From NCBI GenBank assembly GCA_015067665.1, contig SVLZ01000009.1, positions 1 through 44,837 of the forward strand: a stretch of 44,837 nt of DNA, in the 5' to 3' direction. The translations under genes were made by a program, and so were the position numbers. Positions 32,889-42,581 of this stretch are shown piece by piece. This DNA comes from Oscillospiraceae bacterium. Lineage in GTDB: Bacteria > Bacillota > Clostridia > Oscillospirales > Oscillospiraceae. The notes beneath the pieces were generated by a model. It was not told where the DNA came from. It did not search any database and was given only the letters and a program-made list of their open reading frames with translations. Each line of letters starts with the position of its first letter. The first letter of the stretch is position 1.

Positions 32889-33497
32889 ATGGAAAAGAAG
32901 ATCATTACCATCTCCCGGCAGTTTGGCAGCGGTGGCCGTACCATCGGTCGGGCTGTTGCGGAAAAGCTGGGTATCCCCTTTTATGACAAGGAGCTTGTAG
33001 ACCAAATCGCGCTGGAATCCGGCTTCGACCCCGGCTACATAGCAGAGCACGGCGAGCACGCCCCGGGAAAAAGCCTGTTTTCCTATGCCTTTGCCTCTAT
33101 GGGAATGCCCGGAGTAATGCAAGGAATGTCCTCTGCGGATTTTCTTTGGACCATTCAGTGTAATGTGATCCTGCAGCTGGCGGAAAAAGGTCCTTGCGTC
33201 ATTGTCGGTCGCAATGCGGACTATATTCTCAAGGACCGGGAGGACTGCCTCCATGTCTTTATCCACGCAGATACCCACTACCGTGCAGACCGGATCGTGC
33301 GGCTCTACGGCGAGTCGGAAAAGGCACCCCTTGCCCGTCTGGAAGAAAAGGACAAGCGCCGCCGGGTCAATTATGAACACTACACCGGACGTGATTGGGG
33401 CAAAGCAGAAAACTACGATGTTTGCCTTAATAGCGCCGTCGTCGGCGAAGAAGCCTGCGTGGATTTCATTGTCAGTACCGTTAATAACAGCAAATAA
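32889..33497 (+). CDS. Cytidylate kinase-like P-loop protein
   Basis: 202 residues of the cytidylate-kinase-like family (AAA_26-type). The N-terminus ITISRQFGSGGRTIGRAVAEKLG carries a P-loop variant (GSGGRTIG at about 13-20) lacking the usual GK[ST] lysine. GRNADYIL and RIVRLYG fit the family. True Cmk phosphorylates CMP/dCMP; this branch is common in Firmicutes and its substrate is not established. The start follows AGGAGG. Monocistronic, ending in a strong terminator. Confidence 0.85.
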   Translation: MEKKIITISRQFGSGGRTIGRAVAEKLGIPFYDKELVDQIALESGFDPGYIAEHGEHAPGKSLFSYAFASMGMPGVMQGMSSADFLWTIQCNVILQLAEKGPCVIVGRNADYILKDREDCLHVFIHADTHYRADRIVRLYGESEKAPLARLEEKDKRRRVNYEHYTGRDWGKAENYDVCLNSAVVGEEACVDFIVSTVNNSK

Positions 33498-33502
33498 AAA
33501 TC

Positions 33503-33610
33503 GTAGGGAAACCTCTCCGAGGTGTCCGAGACGCAAAAAATCGGCACGAAATGTGCCGATTTTTTATCGTTATTTGGATTTATCGGACACCCGAGGACGG
33601 GTGTCCCTGC
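33503..33610. repeat. Palindromic element E enclosing a terminator
   Basis: GTAGGGA at the left and TCCCTGC at the right, with GGTGTCCGA (33521-33529) and TCGGACACC (33583-33591) as perfect arms. A further hairpin, GGACACCC/GGGTGTCC, lies at 33585-33606. The terminator of the flanking convergent genes sits inside. Confidence 0.6.
33535..33566. terminator. Bidirectional terminator for the kinase-like gene and pgsA
   Basis: AAAAAATCGGCAC / GTGCCGATTTTTT with a GAAAT loop; T-runs on both strands. Confidence 0.93.
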
Positions 33611-33621
33611 AATATCCATTT

Positions 33622-34158
33622 TTATTTACTATCCCAAAGACAATTCCAGTTTTGAATGAAATACTCGATACCGGAGTAGACCGTTGTGATGACGATAACA
33701 CCAATAACGACCCAGCTGAGGATGCCGTCTGTGGGGAATCCCATCATAACACAAAGACCGATCATAGTACTGGCGGTTTTTACCTTGCCGCTCCAACCGG
33801 CAGCAATTACCTTGCCCTTACCCACAGCTACCAGCCGTAAGCCGGTAACAGCAAATTCCCGGGTCAAAACGATCATCAGCGCCCAAGCAGGGAATATATT
33901 CCACTGGCAGAACATTGCCATCGCAGAGATCACCAGCAGCTTATCTGCAAGCGGGTCTAAAAACTTACCAAAGTCGCTGACCTGCTGATATTTCCGCGCA
34001 ATATGTCCATCCACAAAATCCGTCAGACTGGCGATTACAAAAACTGCCAGGCTTAGCCACATATAAAGACCAGGCTGACCGCCGCTTAAGTACATAAGTA
34101 CCATAAATACCGGGATAAATGCCACCCGGATAAGGGTAATCTTACTTGCAAGTGTCAT
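33622..34158 (-). CDS. pgsA: CDP-diacylglycerol--glycerol-3-phosphate 3-phosphatidyltransferase
   Basis: This 178-residue membrane enzyme makes phosphatidylglycerol phosphate. The full CDP-alcohol phosphotransferase motif is present: D47-x2-D50-G51-x2-A54-R55-x8-G64-x3-D68-x3-D72. About five hydrophobic helices. The start ATG overlaps the rimO stop in ATGA, with AGGAGG inside rimO. Last gene of the murB-to-pgsA run; it uses CDP-DAG derived from the plsY pathway. Confidence 0.96.
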   Translation of the reverse strand: MTLASKITLIRVAFIPVFMVLMYLSGGQPGLYMWLSLAVFVIASLTDFVDGHIARKYQQVSDFGKFLDPLADKLLVISAMAMFCQWNIFPAWALMIVLTREFAVTGLRLVAVGKGKVIAAGWSGKVKTASTMIGLCVMMGFPTDGILSWVVIGVIVITTVYSGIEYFIQNWNCLWDSK

Positions 34159-35486
34159 ACTGTTTCCTCCTGAGGATAGCCGGAGAGATCCCCGTCAATC
34201 AGTCCGTCAATAGTAATGTTCAAAAACGCGCCTTCTGTCAGCGCTTCGTCGGTTGCGATCCATACTCTGCCGTCAATGTCCGGCGAGTCGCCGTAGGTTC
34301 TGCCGTAGAACTGAGAGAATTCCTCGTTATAGCCGTCTACCAAAACCTCCACAGTCCTGCCAATGAAGGATGCGTTATACTCGTCCATGATCCGAGACTG
34401 AATTTGCTCCAAAATTTCCGCACGCTGCTGGGCAATGGAGAAATCCACATAATCCATTTCATATGCAGGTGTGCCCTCCTGGGGAGAGAACGCAAAGGCA
34501 CCCACGCGCTCCAGCTTCATTTCCTTGAGGAACTCACAAAGTTCCTCAAATTCCTCCTCCCCCTCACCGGGGAGACCGGTAATGACACTGGTACGCAGAA
34601 CGATGTCCGGCATTTTTTCACGGAGCTTCCCAAAGAGCTGCCGTAAAAATGCGCCGTCGCCACGGCGGTTCATCAGCTTCAGTATACTATTATTGCAGTG
34701 CTGAATGGGAATGTCAAGATATTTTACGATTTTCGGCTCCCGAGCCATGGTCTCGATCAGCTCGTCAGTGATCTCATCGGGATAGACATAGTGGATCCGC
34801 ACCCAATGAAAGCCCTCAATTTTGCACAGCTCGGTCAGCAGCTCCGGCAGCATCCGCTTGCCGTAAAGATCGAGACCGTAACGGCTGGTATCCTGCGCCA
34901 CCACGATCAGCTCTTTTACACCGCTGTCAGCCAGCAGCCTCGCTTCGTAGAGTACATCGTCCATCGTTCGGGAACGAAACTTACCGCGAAGAGACGGAAT
35001 GACGCAGTAGCTGCAGCGGTTATCGCAGCCTTCGGCAATTTTCAAGAACGCATAGTGCTCCGGAGTGGTCAATACCCGACCGGTCTCCTCCTCCGGCTCG
35101 TTGATCGAGTCAAAATCAACTACTTGGTTATCCTCTAAAAGCGCCTCGATAGCAGATACGATCTTGTGATAACTACCGGTGCCGAGAATGCCGTCGACCT
35201 CCGGCATTTCCTTCAGTATCTCCTCCTGATAGCGCTGAGAAAGGCAGCCGGTAACAAGGATCTTGCCCACCAGTCCCTCTTCCTTCAGTGCTGCCATTTC
35301 CAATATATAATCAATGGCTTCGCTTTTTGCAGAATCGATAAAACCGCAGGTGTTGATCACTACCACATCACTGCCAGTCACATTAGAAAGCACCTCGTGA
35401 CCGGCTTCCCGAACGCGGTACATCATCCGCTCGCAATCCACTTGATTCTTCGCGCAGCCTAATGAAATAAAGCCGATATTAGCCAT
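34155..35486 (-). CDS. rimO: Ribosomal protein S12 methylthiotransferase RimO
   Basis: 443 residues from the ATG at 35486 ([14 protein letters not shown]), preceded by GGAGG at good distance; the open frame extends 27 codons further into recX but without family homology. RimO is a radical-SAM enzyme that adds a methylthio group to Asp88 of S12. The UPF0004 domain binds one cluster (C11, C47, C81); the radical-SAM triad is C154-x3-C158-x2-C161 in EGCDNRCSYC; a C-terminal TRAM domain follows. Overlaps recX by eight bases. Confidence 0.96.
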   Translation of the reverse strand: MANIGFISLGCAKNQVDCERMMYRVREAGHEVLSNVTGSDVVVINTCGFIDSAKSEAIDYILEMAALKEEGLVGKILVTGCLSQRYQEEILKEMPEVDGILGTGSYHKIVSAIEALLEDNQVVDFDSINEPEEETGRVLTTPEHYAFLKIAEGCDNRCSYCVIPSLRGKFRSRTMDDVLYEARLLADSGVKELIVVAQDTSRYGLDLYGKRMLPELLTELCKIEGFHWVRIHYVYPDEITDELIETMAREPKIVKYLDIPIQHCNNSILKLMNRRGDGAFLRQLFGKLREKMPDIVLRTSVITGLPGEGEEEFEELCEFLKEMKLERVGAFAFSPQEGTPAYEMDYVDFSIAQQRAEILEQIQSRIMDEYNASFIGRTVEVLVDGYNEEFSQFYGRTYGDSPDIDGRVWIATDEALTEGAFLNITIDGLIDGDLSGYPQEETV

Positions 35487-36114
35487 CTGTTTCCTCCATT
35501 TGCAGGGAAAGTTCATCCATCGCCCTGCGGATTTCTCCGTAACTGTGCCCTCGCCGCAGCAAGGCATTGATCACCCGATCTCGGGTTTTTCTATCCTCTC
35601 TGATTTCCGGGTGGTCCTGTAGATAAGAAAGAATATGCGCATCCTGAGAGGGATAGTCCCTCAATGCATCCTCCCATAAATGTTTCGGTACACACTTTTC
35701 ATACAGCGCCTGCTTTGCCCGGACAATTCCGTAGCCCTTTGCAATACACCGTTCGACGATATTGCGGGCCGTTTTGCTGTCATCCAGTAAATCCATTTCC
35801 GAGAGCCAAGCCACTGCCTCTTTGGCATTGTCCGCATCTTCCCCCTTTTGGATCAGTCGATGCTCCAGCTCCCGTTTGGTAACCCCAGAGGCAGAAATAA
35901 TACGGACTGCCCGCATTTTCGCGGACATCTTCCCTGCCGCTTCGGTAAGCGCAGCAAAGGCATCTTCGCTAAGCTCCAAGCCGGGATAAAGTCCAAAATC
36001 CTCCACCGTTTGCCGATAAAGGCGCATCGTTTCGCCACCGGCAAAACGCACCGTATGCCTCCCTGCCCTATCGGGCTGGGAGGCAATCGATTCAATCTTC
36101 ATCATCAAAATCAT
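35479..36114 (-). CDS. recX: Regulatory protein RecX
   Basis: 211 residues, helical throughout, with three-helix repeats and motifs such as [18 protein letters not shown] and [15 protein letters not shown] typical of RecX, which modulates RecA filaments. The first codons overlap recA: ATGATTTTGATGATGAAG lies inside the end of recA in another frame, so translation is coupled, but three ATG codons (36114, 36105, 36102) are possible starts. The longest is given. Family confidence is moderate because RecX diverges; synteny after recA is strong. Confidence 0.88.
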   Translation of the reverse strand: MILMMKIESIASQPDRAGRHTVRFAGGETMRLYRQTVEDFGLYPGLELSEDAFAALTEAAGKMSAKMRAVRIISASGVTKRELEHRLIQKGEDADNAKEAVAWLSEMDLLDDSKTARNIVERCIAKGYGIVRAKQALYEKCVPKHLWEDALRDYPSQDAHILSYLQDHPEIREDRKTRDRVINALLRRGHSYGEIRRAMDELSLQMEETDG

Positions 36115-37192
36115 CAGCGCTGACAGCTACCGGGCGGTCTGCTGCCTTTGCAGGAGCCTTGGTGCCACTGAGTTTCCACATATTCTCACGAACCTGTGCT
36201 TCCACGTTCTGAGCAATGTCAGGGTTATTCTGCAGGAATGCCTTTACAGCATCCTTACCCTGGCCGATTCGCTCTTCACCCATAGAAAACCAGCTGCCGC
36301 TCTTTTGGATGACTTCCATCTGCACAGCAAGGTCGACCAACTCGCTCCACTTGCTGATACCTTCGCCGTACATAATATCAAAATAGGCTTCCTTAAAAGG
36401 AGGTGCGACTTTATTTTTGACGACCTTAACACGGGTCTTATTGCCAATTACGTTGCCGCCTTCCTTGATGGATTCCACTCTGCGAACGTCCAGACGGACG
36501 GAAGAGTAGAATTTAAGTGCATTACCGCCGGTGGTAGTCTCGGGGTTACCGTACATCACACCGATCTTCATACGAAGCTGGTTGATAAAAATGACCACAC
36601 AGTTGGTCTTTGCAATGGTACCCGCCAGTTTTCGCAGTGCCTGAGACATAAGGCGCGCCTGCAGACCGACGAAGGTATCGCCCATTTCGCCCTCAATTTC
36701 CTGCTTGGGGACAAGGGCTGCCACAGAGTCTACCACGACCGCATCCACAGCACCGCTGCGGACCAATGCATCGGTAATTTCCAGTGCCTGCTCACCGGTG
36801 TCCGGCTGAGAAACCAGCATATTTTCGGTGTCTACACCCAAGGCTGCAGCATAAACCGGGTCAAGGGCGTGCTCTGCGTCAACGAAGGCAACCTCGCCGC
36901 CCCGTTTCTGTGCTTCTGCCAAAATATGCAGCGCCAAGGTGGTCTTACCGGAGGATTCCGGACCGTAGATCTCAATGATTCTGCCCTTGGGAACACCACC
37001 CACACCCAACGCGGCATCCAGTGCCAGGCTGCCGGTAGGAATTGCCTCAATATTCATATCCGGGCGCTCACCTAAACGCATCACAGTACCCTTGCCAAAA
37101 TTCTTTTCGATTTGGGAAATGGCGGTTTGCAATGCTTTCTTCTTATCGGAAGCAGGGGTAGGTGCTTCGTATGCAGTCTTTTTCGTTGCCAT
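36092..37192 (-). CDS. recA: Recombinase A
   Basis: 366 residues. RecA forms filaments on single-stranded DNA for homologous recombination and triggers LexA cleavage. Walker [10 protein letters not shown] lies near 77-85; [11 protein letters not shown] is Walker [23 protein letters not shown] covers loops L1/L2 and the strand-exchange region, split across about 30 residues. An acidic tail (DDFDDED) ends the protein. It starts two bases after the prmC stop. No LexA-box-like GAACnnnnGTTC was seen near it, so SOS control here is uncertain. Confidence 0.98.
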   Translation of the reverse strand: MATKKTAYEAPTPASDKKKALQTAISQIEKNFGKGTVMRLGERPDMNIEAIPTGSLALDAALGVGGVPKGRIIEIYGPESSGKTTLALHILAEAQKRGGEVAFVDAEHALDPVYAAALGVDTENMLVSQPDTGEQALEITDALVRSGAVDAVVVDSVAALVPKQEIEGEMGDTFVGLQARLMSQALRKLAGTIAKTNCVVIFINQLRMKIGVMYGNPETTTGGNALKFYSSVRLDVRRVESIKEGGNVIGNKTRVKVVKNKVAPPFKEAYFDIMYGEGISKWSELVDLAVQMEVIQKSGSWFSMGEERIGQGKDAVKAFLQNNPDIAQNVEAQVRENMWKLSGTKAPAKAADRPVAVSADDFDDED

Positions 37193-37194
37193 AG

Positions 37195-38064
37195 CTATAC
37201 ATCCTCTCTGTCATATCGGGCGATGATTGCCCGCTCTCTCTGATTAAAATCTTCTACACGCTTCAGTACAGTAAATCCATTCTCTGTCAATATCTCTGCC
37301 ACCGCGTTTCCCTGCTCTGCTCCAAATTCGAAGCAAAGGTAGCTGCCAGGTTTTAAGGCTGCGCGGTAGTTTTTTGCAATACTTCTGTAAAATACCAGTC
37401 CGTCATCTCCACCGTGGAGCGCTAAATGCGGTTCAAAGGCATCTACACTTTTGGGAAGCTCCGCCATCTCATCCGTGGTAATATAGGGGGGATTGCTGAC
37501 AATAATATCAAACTTTCCAAGGAAAGCAGACGGATTCTTTAAGGCATCTGCGGCTGTGCAGACCACCCTGCCGGAAAGCCTCTGCCGTGCCACATTCTCC
37601 TTGGCAATCCCAAGGGCGCTTTTAGAGATGTCCGCCAAAGTCACTCTCGCATCAGGTACGTTCTTTGCTATTGCGAGGCCAATGCAGCCCGATCCGGTAC
37701 AAAGATCTAAAATCCGCTTCTCCCCGGAAATGGCTTTCGCCGCTTCGATCACAAGATCCGTTACCGCGCAGGTATCATCACGTGGAATCAACACGTCAGG
37801 TGTGACTTTCAGGGTCATTCCGTAGAAATCCCACTCTCCCAACACATAAGCAAGGGGCTCGTCATCAAGCAGGCGGCTAATTCCCGCTTCTACCATTCGG
37901 CATTCCCGATCGCCTACATACATTCCCTTTTGGGAAAGGAGCTGATCCTTTGTTTTGCCTGTGGCGCAGCACAGGAGTTCTTGGGCATAAAACAGGGCAG
38001 TATCCGCGTCCTCTTTACTAAGAAGCTTTTTACGGGCCTCTAAGTAAAGGCTTCCGAGGGTCAT
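37195..38064 (-). CDS. prmC: Peptide chain release factor N5-glutamine methyltransferase
   Basis: 289 residues from the ATG at 38064, which overlaps the stop of the previous gene in TAATG; a TTG two codons upstream (38070) has a better-placed AGGGGG and is an equally possible start. PrmC methylates the GGQ glutamine of release factors. Seen: the SAM-binding [13 protein letters not shown] segment near 120-132 and the catalytic NPPY near 191-194. Gene order with the DUF1385 protein is conserved in Clostridia. Confidence 0.94.
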   Translation of the reverse strand: MTLGSLYLEARKKLLSKEDADTALFYAQELLCCATGKTKDQLLSQKGMYVGDRECRMVEAGISRLLDDEPLAYVLGEWDFYGMTLKVTPDVLIPRDDTCAVTDLVIEAAKAISGEKRILDLCTGSGCIGLAIAKNVPDARVTLADISKSALGIAKENVARQRLSGRVVCTAADALKNPSAFLGKFDIIVSNPPYITTDEMAELPKSVDAFEPHLALHGGDDGLVFYRSIAKNYRAALKPGSYLCFEFGAEQGNAVAEILTENGFTVLKRVEDFNQRERAIIARYDREDV

Positions 38065-39041
38065 TACCAACGGTCTTCCCCCTCATTTTCCGGAATGACA
38101 GCTTCCAGCGCCGCGATGCCGGTTCGGATCATATCCTCGTCAGGTTCTTGGGTTGTGAAGTTCTGCATCCACATACCGGGCGCAGTCAAAATCCGGGAAA
38201 ACCAGTTATCGTGTCTGCCTACCCAGCGGTTGATCTCGTAGCTGATACCAACTACCAAGGGAAGCAGTAAAAGCTTAAAGACGATCATAATCAATCGGTA
38301 CAGGAATGTGCCGTGAATGGTCTCCAGCGCAGGGATCAGTGCCAAAAGGCCGGAAGATGCCGCAGAGAACACCAAGATCGACAGTACCATAACAACCAGC
38401 AAAAAGCTTGTGCCGCAGCGAGGATGGAGGCGGGTCTGCATTTTTACATTTTCCACTGTCAGCGGAAGACCTGCCTCATAGCAACGAATGGTCTTATGCT
38501 CCGCACCATGGTAGGCAAAAACACGCTTCATCTCCTGCATACGGGATACCAGTATCATATAAGCACCGAAGATAATAATACGCACCAAGCCTTCAATAAG
38601 GTTAATGATGAGGTTGTTCTTCACAATACCGTAGAAGAAGCCACCTACGATCATCGGGAGCAGGAAGAACAGCACAACGGAAAGACCCAATCCCAAAAAG
38701 ACACCAAGCCCTACCACGATCTTTTGGAATTTCTCATTCCCCAGCTTCTCTTCCAGCCAAAGGTCGAACTTGCTGGGCTCTTCCTGATATTCCTCAGGCG
38801 CCACCTCAGATGCCTGCATCAGCGCCTTCACACCGGTAAGCTGGGCATCAAAGAAGCTGACCATACCGCGAATAAAGGGTATTTTGCTGATGCTCTTAGG
38901 CGGCAGCTTGCGATCCTTTACATCAATTTTCAGCTCACCGCCCGCGCAGGTGACAATCGCATCCTTTTTGGGACCACGCATCATAATACCTTCGATCAGC
39001 GCTTGACCGCCGATCATTGTTTTGAATTTTTCCTGAGACAT
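38064..39041 (-). CDS. DUF1385 family membrane protein (YqhQ-like)
   Basis: 325 residues. An N-terminal soluble part begins IGGQALIEGIMMRGP, a conserved DUF1385 block. Four or so hydrophobic helices follow (about 107-132, 145-165, 213-240, 245-268), and between them lies FAYHGAEHKTIRCYE, the most conserved motif of the family. Function unknown; the histidine-rich loop suggests a metal or catalytic site, which is inference. It is the first gene after dnaE, with a possible own promoter. Confidence 0.9.
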   Translation of the reverse strand: MSQEKFKTMIGGQALIEGIMMRGPKKDAIVTCAGGELKIDVKDRKLPPKSISKIPFIRGMVSFFDAQLTGVKALMQASEVAPEEYQEEPSKFDLWLEEKLGNEKFQKIVVGLGVFLGLGLSVVLFFLLPMIVGGFFYGIVKNNLIINLIEGLVRIIIFGAYMILVSRMQEMKRVFAYHGAEHKTIRCYEAGLPLTVENVKMQTRLHPRCGTSFLLVVMVLSILVFSAASSGLLALIPALETIHGTFLYRLIMIVFKLLLLPLVVGISYEINRWVGRHDNWFSRILTAPGMWMQNFTTQEPDEDMIRTGIAALEAVIPENEGEDRW

Positions 39042-39076
39042 AATGTATCCTCTTTATTTGTAAATTGTTACCAAGT

Positions 39077-39082
39077 ATTATA
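39077..39082 (-). promoter_or_regulatory. Possible extended -10 promoter before the DUF1385 gene
   Basis: TGC-TATAAT on the minus strand with no convincing -35 box; located between dnaE and the DUF1385 gene, where no terminator is visible. Confidence 0.4.
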
Positions 39083-39106
39083 GCACATTCCACGCAAAAA
39101 GAAAAG

Positions 39107-42100
39107 CTATTTCAGCACAATATTTCCCTCTCCCAAGAAAGTATTCAGTCTCTGCAGAAGAGCTTCGGAAAGGCTGCACGCTGTACCACGGCGAACACCC
39201 GTATCTGCAAAGTAGAGCACCACCTTGGTATCTCCGGGGAACATTTGCAGGCTGGCCTTTACCGGGCGGTAAAGCGCACTGCTCTCACTGGGCAGTCGCA
39301 GCCACAGCACCTTATTTTCCTGTACGGAAGATGGTGTGACCGGTTCCGTTTTCTCTTCGTGCTGCAATTCCCCTTTCGCAAAATCAGAAATGGGACGTGC
39401 GCGGTTAATGACGATCTGCGGTTCCTTATCCTCACGCACAGAAAGTCTTCCGGTAACCACAACCGCCTGATTCTCCTGCAGGTAACTTCCAAACTGCGTC
39501 AGTACATTGGAAAAAGCCAGCATTTCAATGGCTGCCGTATCATCCTCCAAGGTCACGTAGGCCATCATAGAGTTGTTGCGGGTAGTCTTCATTTTTACCT
39601 GCTGCACCACACCGGCAACACTGATGATCTGATCGTCCCGGAAGCTGCTTTCCTCATCCATAAGCGCGCCAATGGGCACAACATGGGTATTTTTCAGAAA
39701 GGGTCTGTAGTCATCCATCGGATGACCGGAAATGTAAATACCGGTAGTCTCCTTTTCCAGCAGCATAAGCTCCGCCTTGCTCATTTCACTGAGCTTAGGG
39801 ATGGGAATGGAAGCTGAAGGCTCGTCCACTTCCTGCAGCATTGCAAACAGTCCCATCTGCCCCTCCAAGTTTTTCTTCCGGGAAGAGGAAATGCTGTCCA
39901 TCATAGTATCATAGACCGCCAGCAGCTCGCTTCTGTGATAGCCAAAGCCATCCATCGCGCCGCACTTAATAAAATTCTCTACGGCACGCTTGTTTATGTC
40001 ATCCCCCATTCGCTGCAAAAAGTCCTCCAAGGAGCGGAACGGACCGCCCTCATTGCGCTTTTTGACCATATTCCGAATGAGACCGACACCTACATTTTTT
40101 ACCGCACCGAGACCAAATCGAATGGCATCGTTTTCAACGGTAAAGGTGTCCTCGGAGTGGTTAATGTCCGGTGGGAGAACGGAAATGCCCATATTCTTAC
40201 ACTCCGCAATATAACCGGAGATCTTCACCGCAGAGTCCAGCACAGAGGTCATCAGCGCTGCCATATACTGGTGAGGATAGTGGCATTTGAGATAAGCTGT
40301 CTGATAAGACACTACCGCATAGCAAACAGCGTGCGCTTTGTTAAAGGCATAATTGGCAAATTCTACGATCTCATCGTATATAGATTGGGCCGCCGCCTCG
40401 CTGACGCCGTTTCCAACACAGCCGGGGATATTCTGCTTGGGATCACCATATACAAATACTTTCCGTTCTTCTTCAATGACCTTTTGCTTCTTTTTGGAAA
40501 TGGCACGGCGGATATTATCAGCCTGTCCCATAGTATAGCCTGCCAAGGAGCGGAATATCTCAATAACCTGCTCCTGATAGACGATACAGCCATAGGTAAC
40601 CCGCAGAATAGGCTCCAAATGGGGTGTTTTATAGGTAATTTTTGAAGGATTTTGCTTATTGGCGATAAATTTCGGAATGGAATCCATAGGGCCGGGACGG
40701 TAGAGTGCCACGATTGCCGTCATATCTTCAATAGAGGTCGGCTTCATATTGACACACACACCGGTAATGCCCGCAGATTCCAGCTGGAATACACCTTGGG
40801 TCTTGCCATCGGCAAGCATCTGGAATGTTTCCGGATCATCGTCTGGAACATTGTCAATGTTGAAATCCGGATAGATTTTCCGGATCTGGGTTTGGGCGTC
40901 CTTAATCACCGTCAAGTTGCGAAGACCCAAAAAGTCCATTTTGAGAAGACCCAGCTCCTCGATGGTAGTCATAGTATACTGGGTAACGATGGTATCATCG
41001 TTGCAGGAAAGGGGTACATAGCTGTACACCGGGTCTGCAGTAATCACCACACCGGCAGCATGTGTAGAGGTATTTCTGGGCATACCCTCCAAACGCATTG
41101 CCGTGTCGATCAAATTCTTGATCCGCGCATCACCGTCGTACATTTCCCGTAGCTTAGGGGAAACATCCAGCGCTTCCTTCAGGGTAATGTGAAGCGGCAT
41201 TGTGGGCACCTGTTTTGCCACCTGATCGGTTTCGGCATAGCTCAAATTCAGTACCCGACCAACATCACGGATCGCCCCACGGGCAGCCATTGTGCCAAAG
41301 GTAGCAATCTGTGCCACATGGTCTGCGCCGTACTTGTTCATCACATATTCGATGACCTCGCCGCGGCGCTCCTGACAGAAATCCGTATCAAAGTCCGGCA
41401 TGCTGACACGCTCAGGATTCAGAAAACGCTCGAAAATAAGGGAGTACTGCATCGGGTCGACCTCTGTAATATGCATACAGTAGGCAACGATCGAGGCGGC
41501 ACCTGAGCCACGTCCCGGTCCCACCGGAATACCCGTTTCTTTTGCATAACGAATAAAATCCCAAACGATGAGATAGTAATTCACATACCCCATCCGGCTG
41601 ATGACACCGATCTCATATTCTAAGCGCTCCATATAGCTTTCCGGAGGATTTTCGTACCGTTCCCGGAAGCCATCCATACAGAGCTTACGAAAATATTCTT
41701 CGTTTGTATAGCCCTCAGGTACCGGGAATGAAGGCAAGTGGTACTGGTTAAAGACAAACTCCAAATTGCAGCGCTCAGCAATTCGAACCGTATTCTCAAA
41801 TGCCTCATCCAGCTCAGGAAACAGCTGTCGCAGTTCCTCCTCGCTCTTCAGGTAAAATTCTTCGGTTTGGAATTTCATACGGTTGGGGTCGTCAATGGTC
41901 TTACCGGTTTGAACACAAAGCAGAACATCCTGCATCGTGGCATCTTCCTTACGGAGATAATGGGCATCGTTGGTAACCACAAGCGGAAGTCCGGTCTCTC
42001 TGGCGATGCGGCAGATTCCCTGATTGACGGCAGTCTGCTCCGGGATATTATGATCCTGCAGTTCCAAATAGAAATTGTCCTGCCCGAAAACCTCTGCCAT

Positions 42101-42580
42101 TTTAAGGGCATAGTCCTTCGCCGCATCGTATTGATTCTCCATTAAGAACTGCGCAACGCCGCCGGCTAAACAAGCAGAAAGGGCAATAAGGCCCTGGCTA
42201 TACTGTCTTAAAAGCGCGATATCCACACGGGGCTTACCGTAAAAGCCGTGAATGAACGCTTCTGAAACCAACCTGCAGAGGTTTTCATAACCCTGACGGT
42301 CCTTGCACAGCAGCACCAAATGGTAAGGATCATTGTCAATGCCGTGAATACGGTCAGACATATTTCTGCGGCTCACATAGACCTCACAGCCGATAATCGG
42401 CTTAATGCCGGCAGCCTTGGCAGTTTTATAAAAATCAATACAGCCATACATTACACCGTGATCTGTCAGGGCAATGGCACTCTGCCCCAATTCCTTGACC
42501 CGGTCCATCATCCGGTCAATGCGGCAGGCGCCGTCTAAAAGGCTATATTCCGAGTGAACATGTAAATGGACAAAACCCAT
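39107..42580 (-). CDS. dnaE: DNA polymerase III alpha subunit (DnaE type)
   Basis: 1157 residues. Domains in order: an N-terminal PHP domain (HLHVHSEYSLLDGACR), the polymerase palm with catalytic aspartates in MPDFDTDF near residue 400, fingers, a helix-hairpin-helix segment and a C-terminal OB fold (VAGVVQQVKMKTTRN ... YVTLEDDTAAIEML). No exonuclease insertion, so this is DnaE1 rather than PolC; Clostridia usually carry both. Start ATG after AGGAGG, one base after the whiA stop. Confidence 0.97.
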   Translation of the reverse strand: MGFVHLHVHSEYSLLDGACRIDRMMDRVKELGQSAIALTDHGVMYGCIDFYKTAKAAGIKPIIGCEVYVSRRNMSDRIHGIDNDPYHLVLLCKDRQGYENLCRLVSEAFIHGFYGKPRVDIALLRQYSQGLIALSACLAGGVAQFLMENQYDAAKDYALKMAEVFGQDNFYLELQDHNIPEQTAVNQGICRIARETGLPLVVTNDAHYLRKEDATMQDVLLCVQTGKTIDDPNRMKFQTEEFYLKSEEELRQLFPELDEAFENTVRIAERCNLEFVFNQYHLPSFPVPEGYTNEEYFRKLCMDGFRERYENPPESYMERLEYEIGVISRMGYVNYYLIVWDFIRYAKETGIPVGPGRGSGAASIVAYCMHITEVDPMQYSLIFERFLNPERVSMPDFDTDFCQERRGEVIEYVMNKYGADHVAQIATFGTMAARGAIRDVGRVLNLSYAETDQVAKQVPTMPLHITLKEALDVSPKLREMYDGDARIKNLIDTAMRLEGMPRNTSTHAAGVVITADPVYSYVPLSCNDDTIVTQYTMTTIEELGLLKMDFLGLRNLTVIKDAQTQIRKIYPDFNIDNVPDDDPETFQMLADGKTQGVFQLESAGITGVCVNMKPTSIEDMTAIVALYRPGPMDSIPKFIANKQNPSKITYKTPHLEPILRVTYGCIVYQEQVIEIFRSLAGYTMGQADNIRRAISKKKQKVIEEERKVFVYGDPKQNIPGCVGNGVSEAAAQSIYDEIVEFANYAFNKAHAVCYAVVSYQTAYLKCHYPHQYMAALMTSVLDSAVKISGYIAECKNMGISVLPPDINHSEDTFTVENDAIRFGLGAVKNVGVGLIRNMVKKRNEGGPFRSLEDFLQRMGDDINKRAVENFIKCGAMDGFGYHRSELLAVYDTMMDSISSSRKKNLEGQMGLFAMLQEVDEPSASIPIPKLSEMSKAELMLLEKETTGIYISGHPMDDYRPFLKNTHVVPIGALMDEESSFRDDQIISVAGVVQQVKMKTTRNNSMMAYVTLEDDTAAIEMLAFSNVLTQFGSYLQENQAVVVTGRLSVREDKEPQIVINRARPISDFAKGELQHEEKTEPVTPSSVQENKVLWLRLPSESSALYRPVKASLQMFPGDTKVVLYFADTGVRRGTACSLSEALLQRLNTFLGEGNIVLK

Positions 42581-42581
42581 A

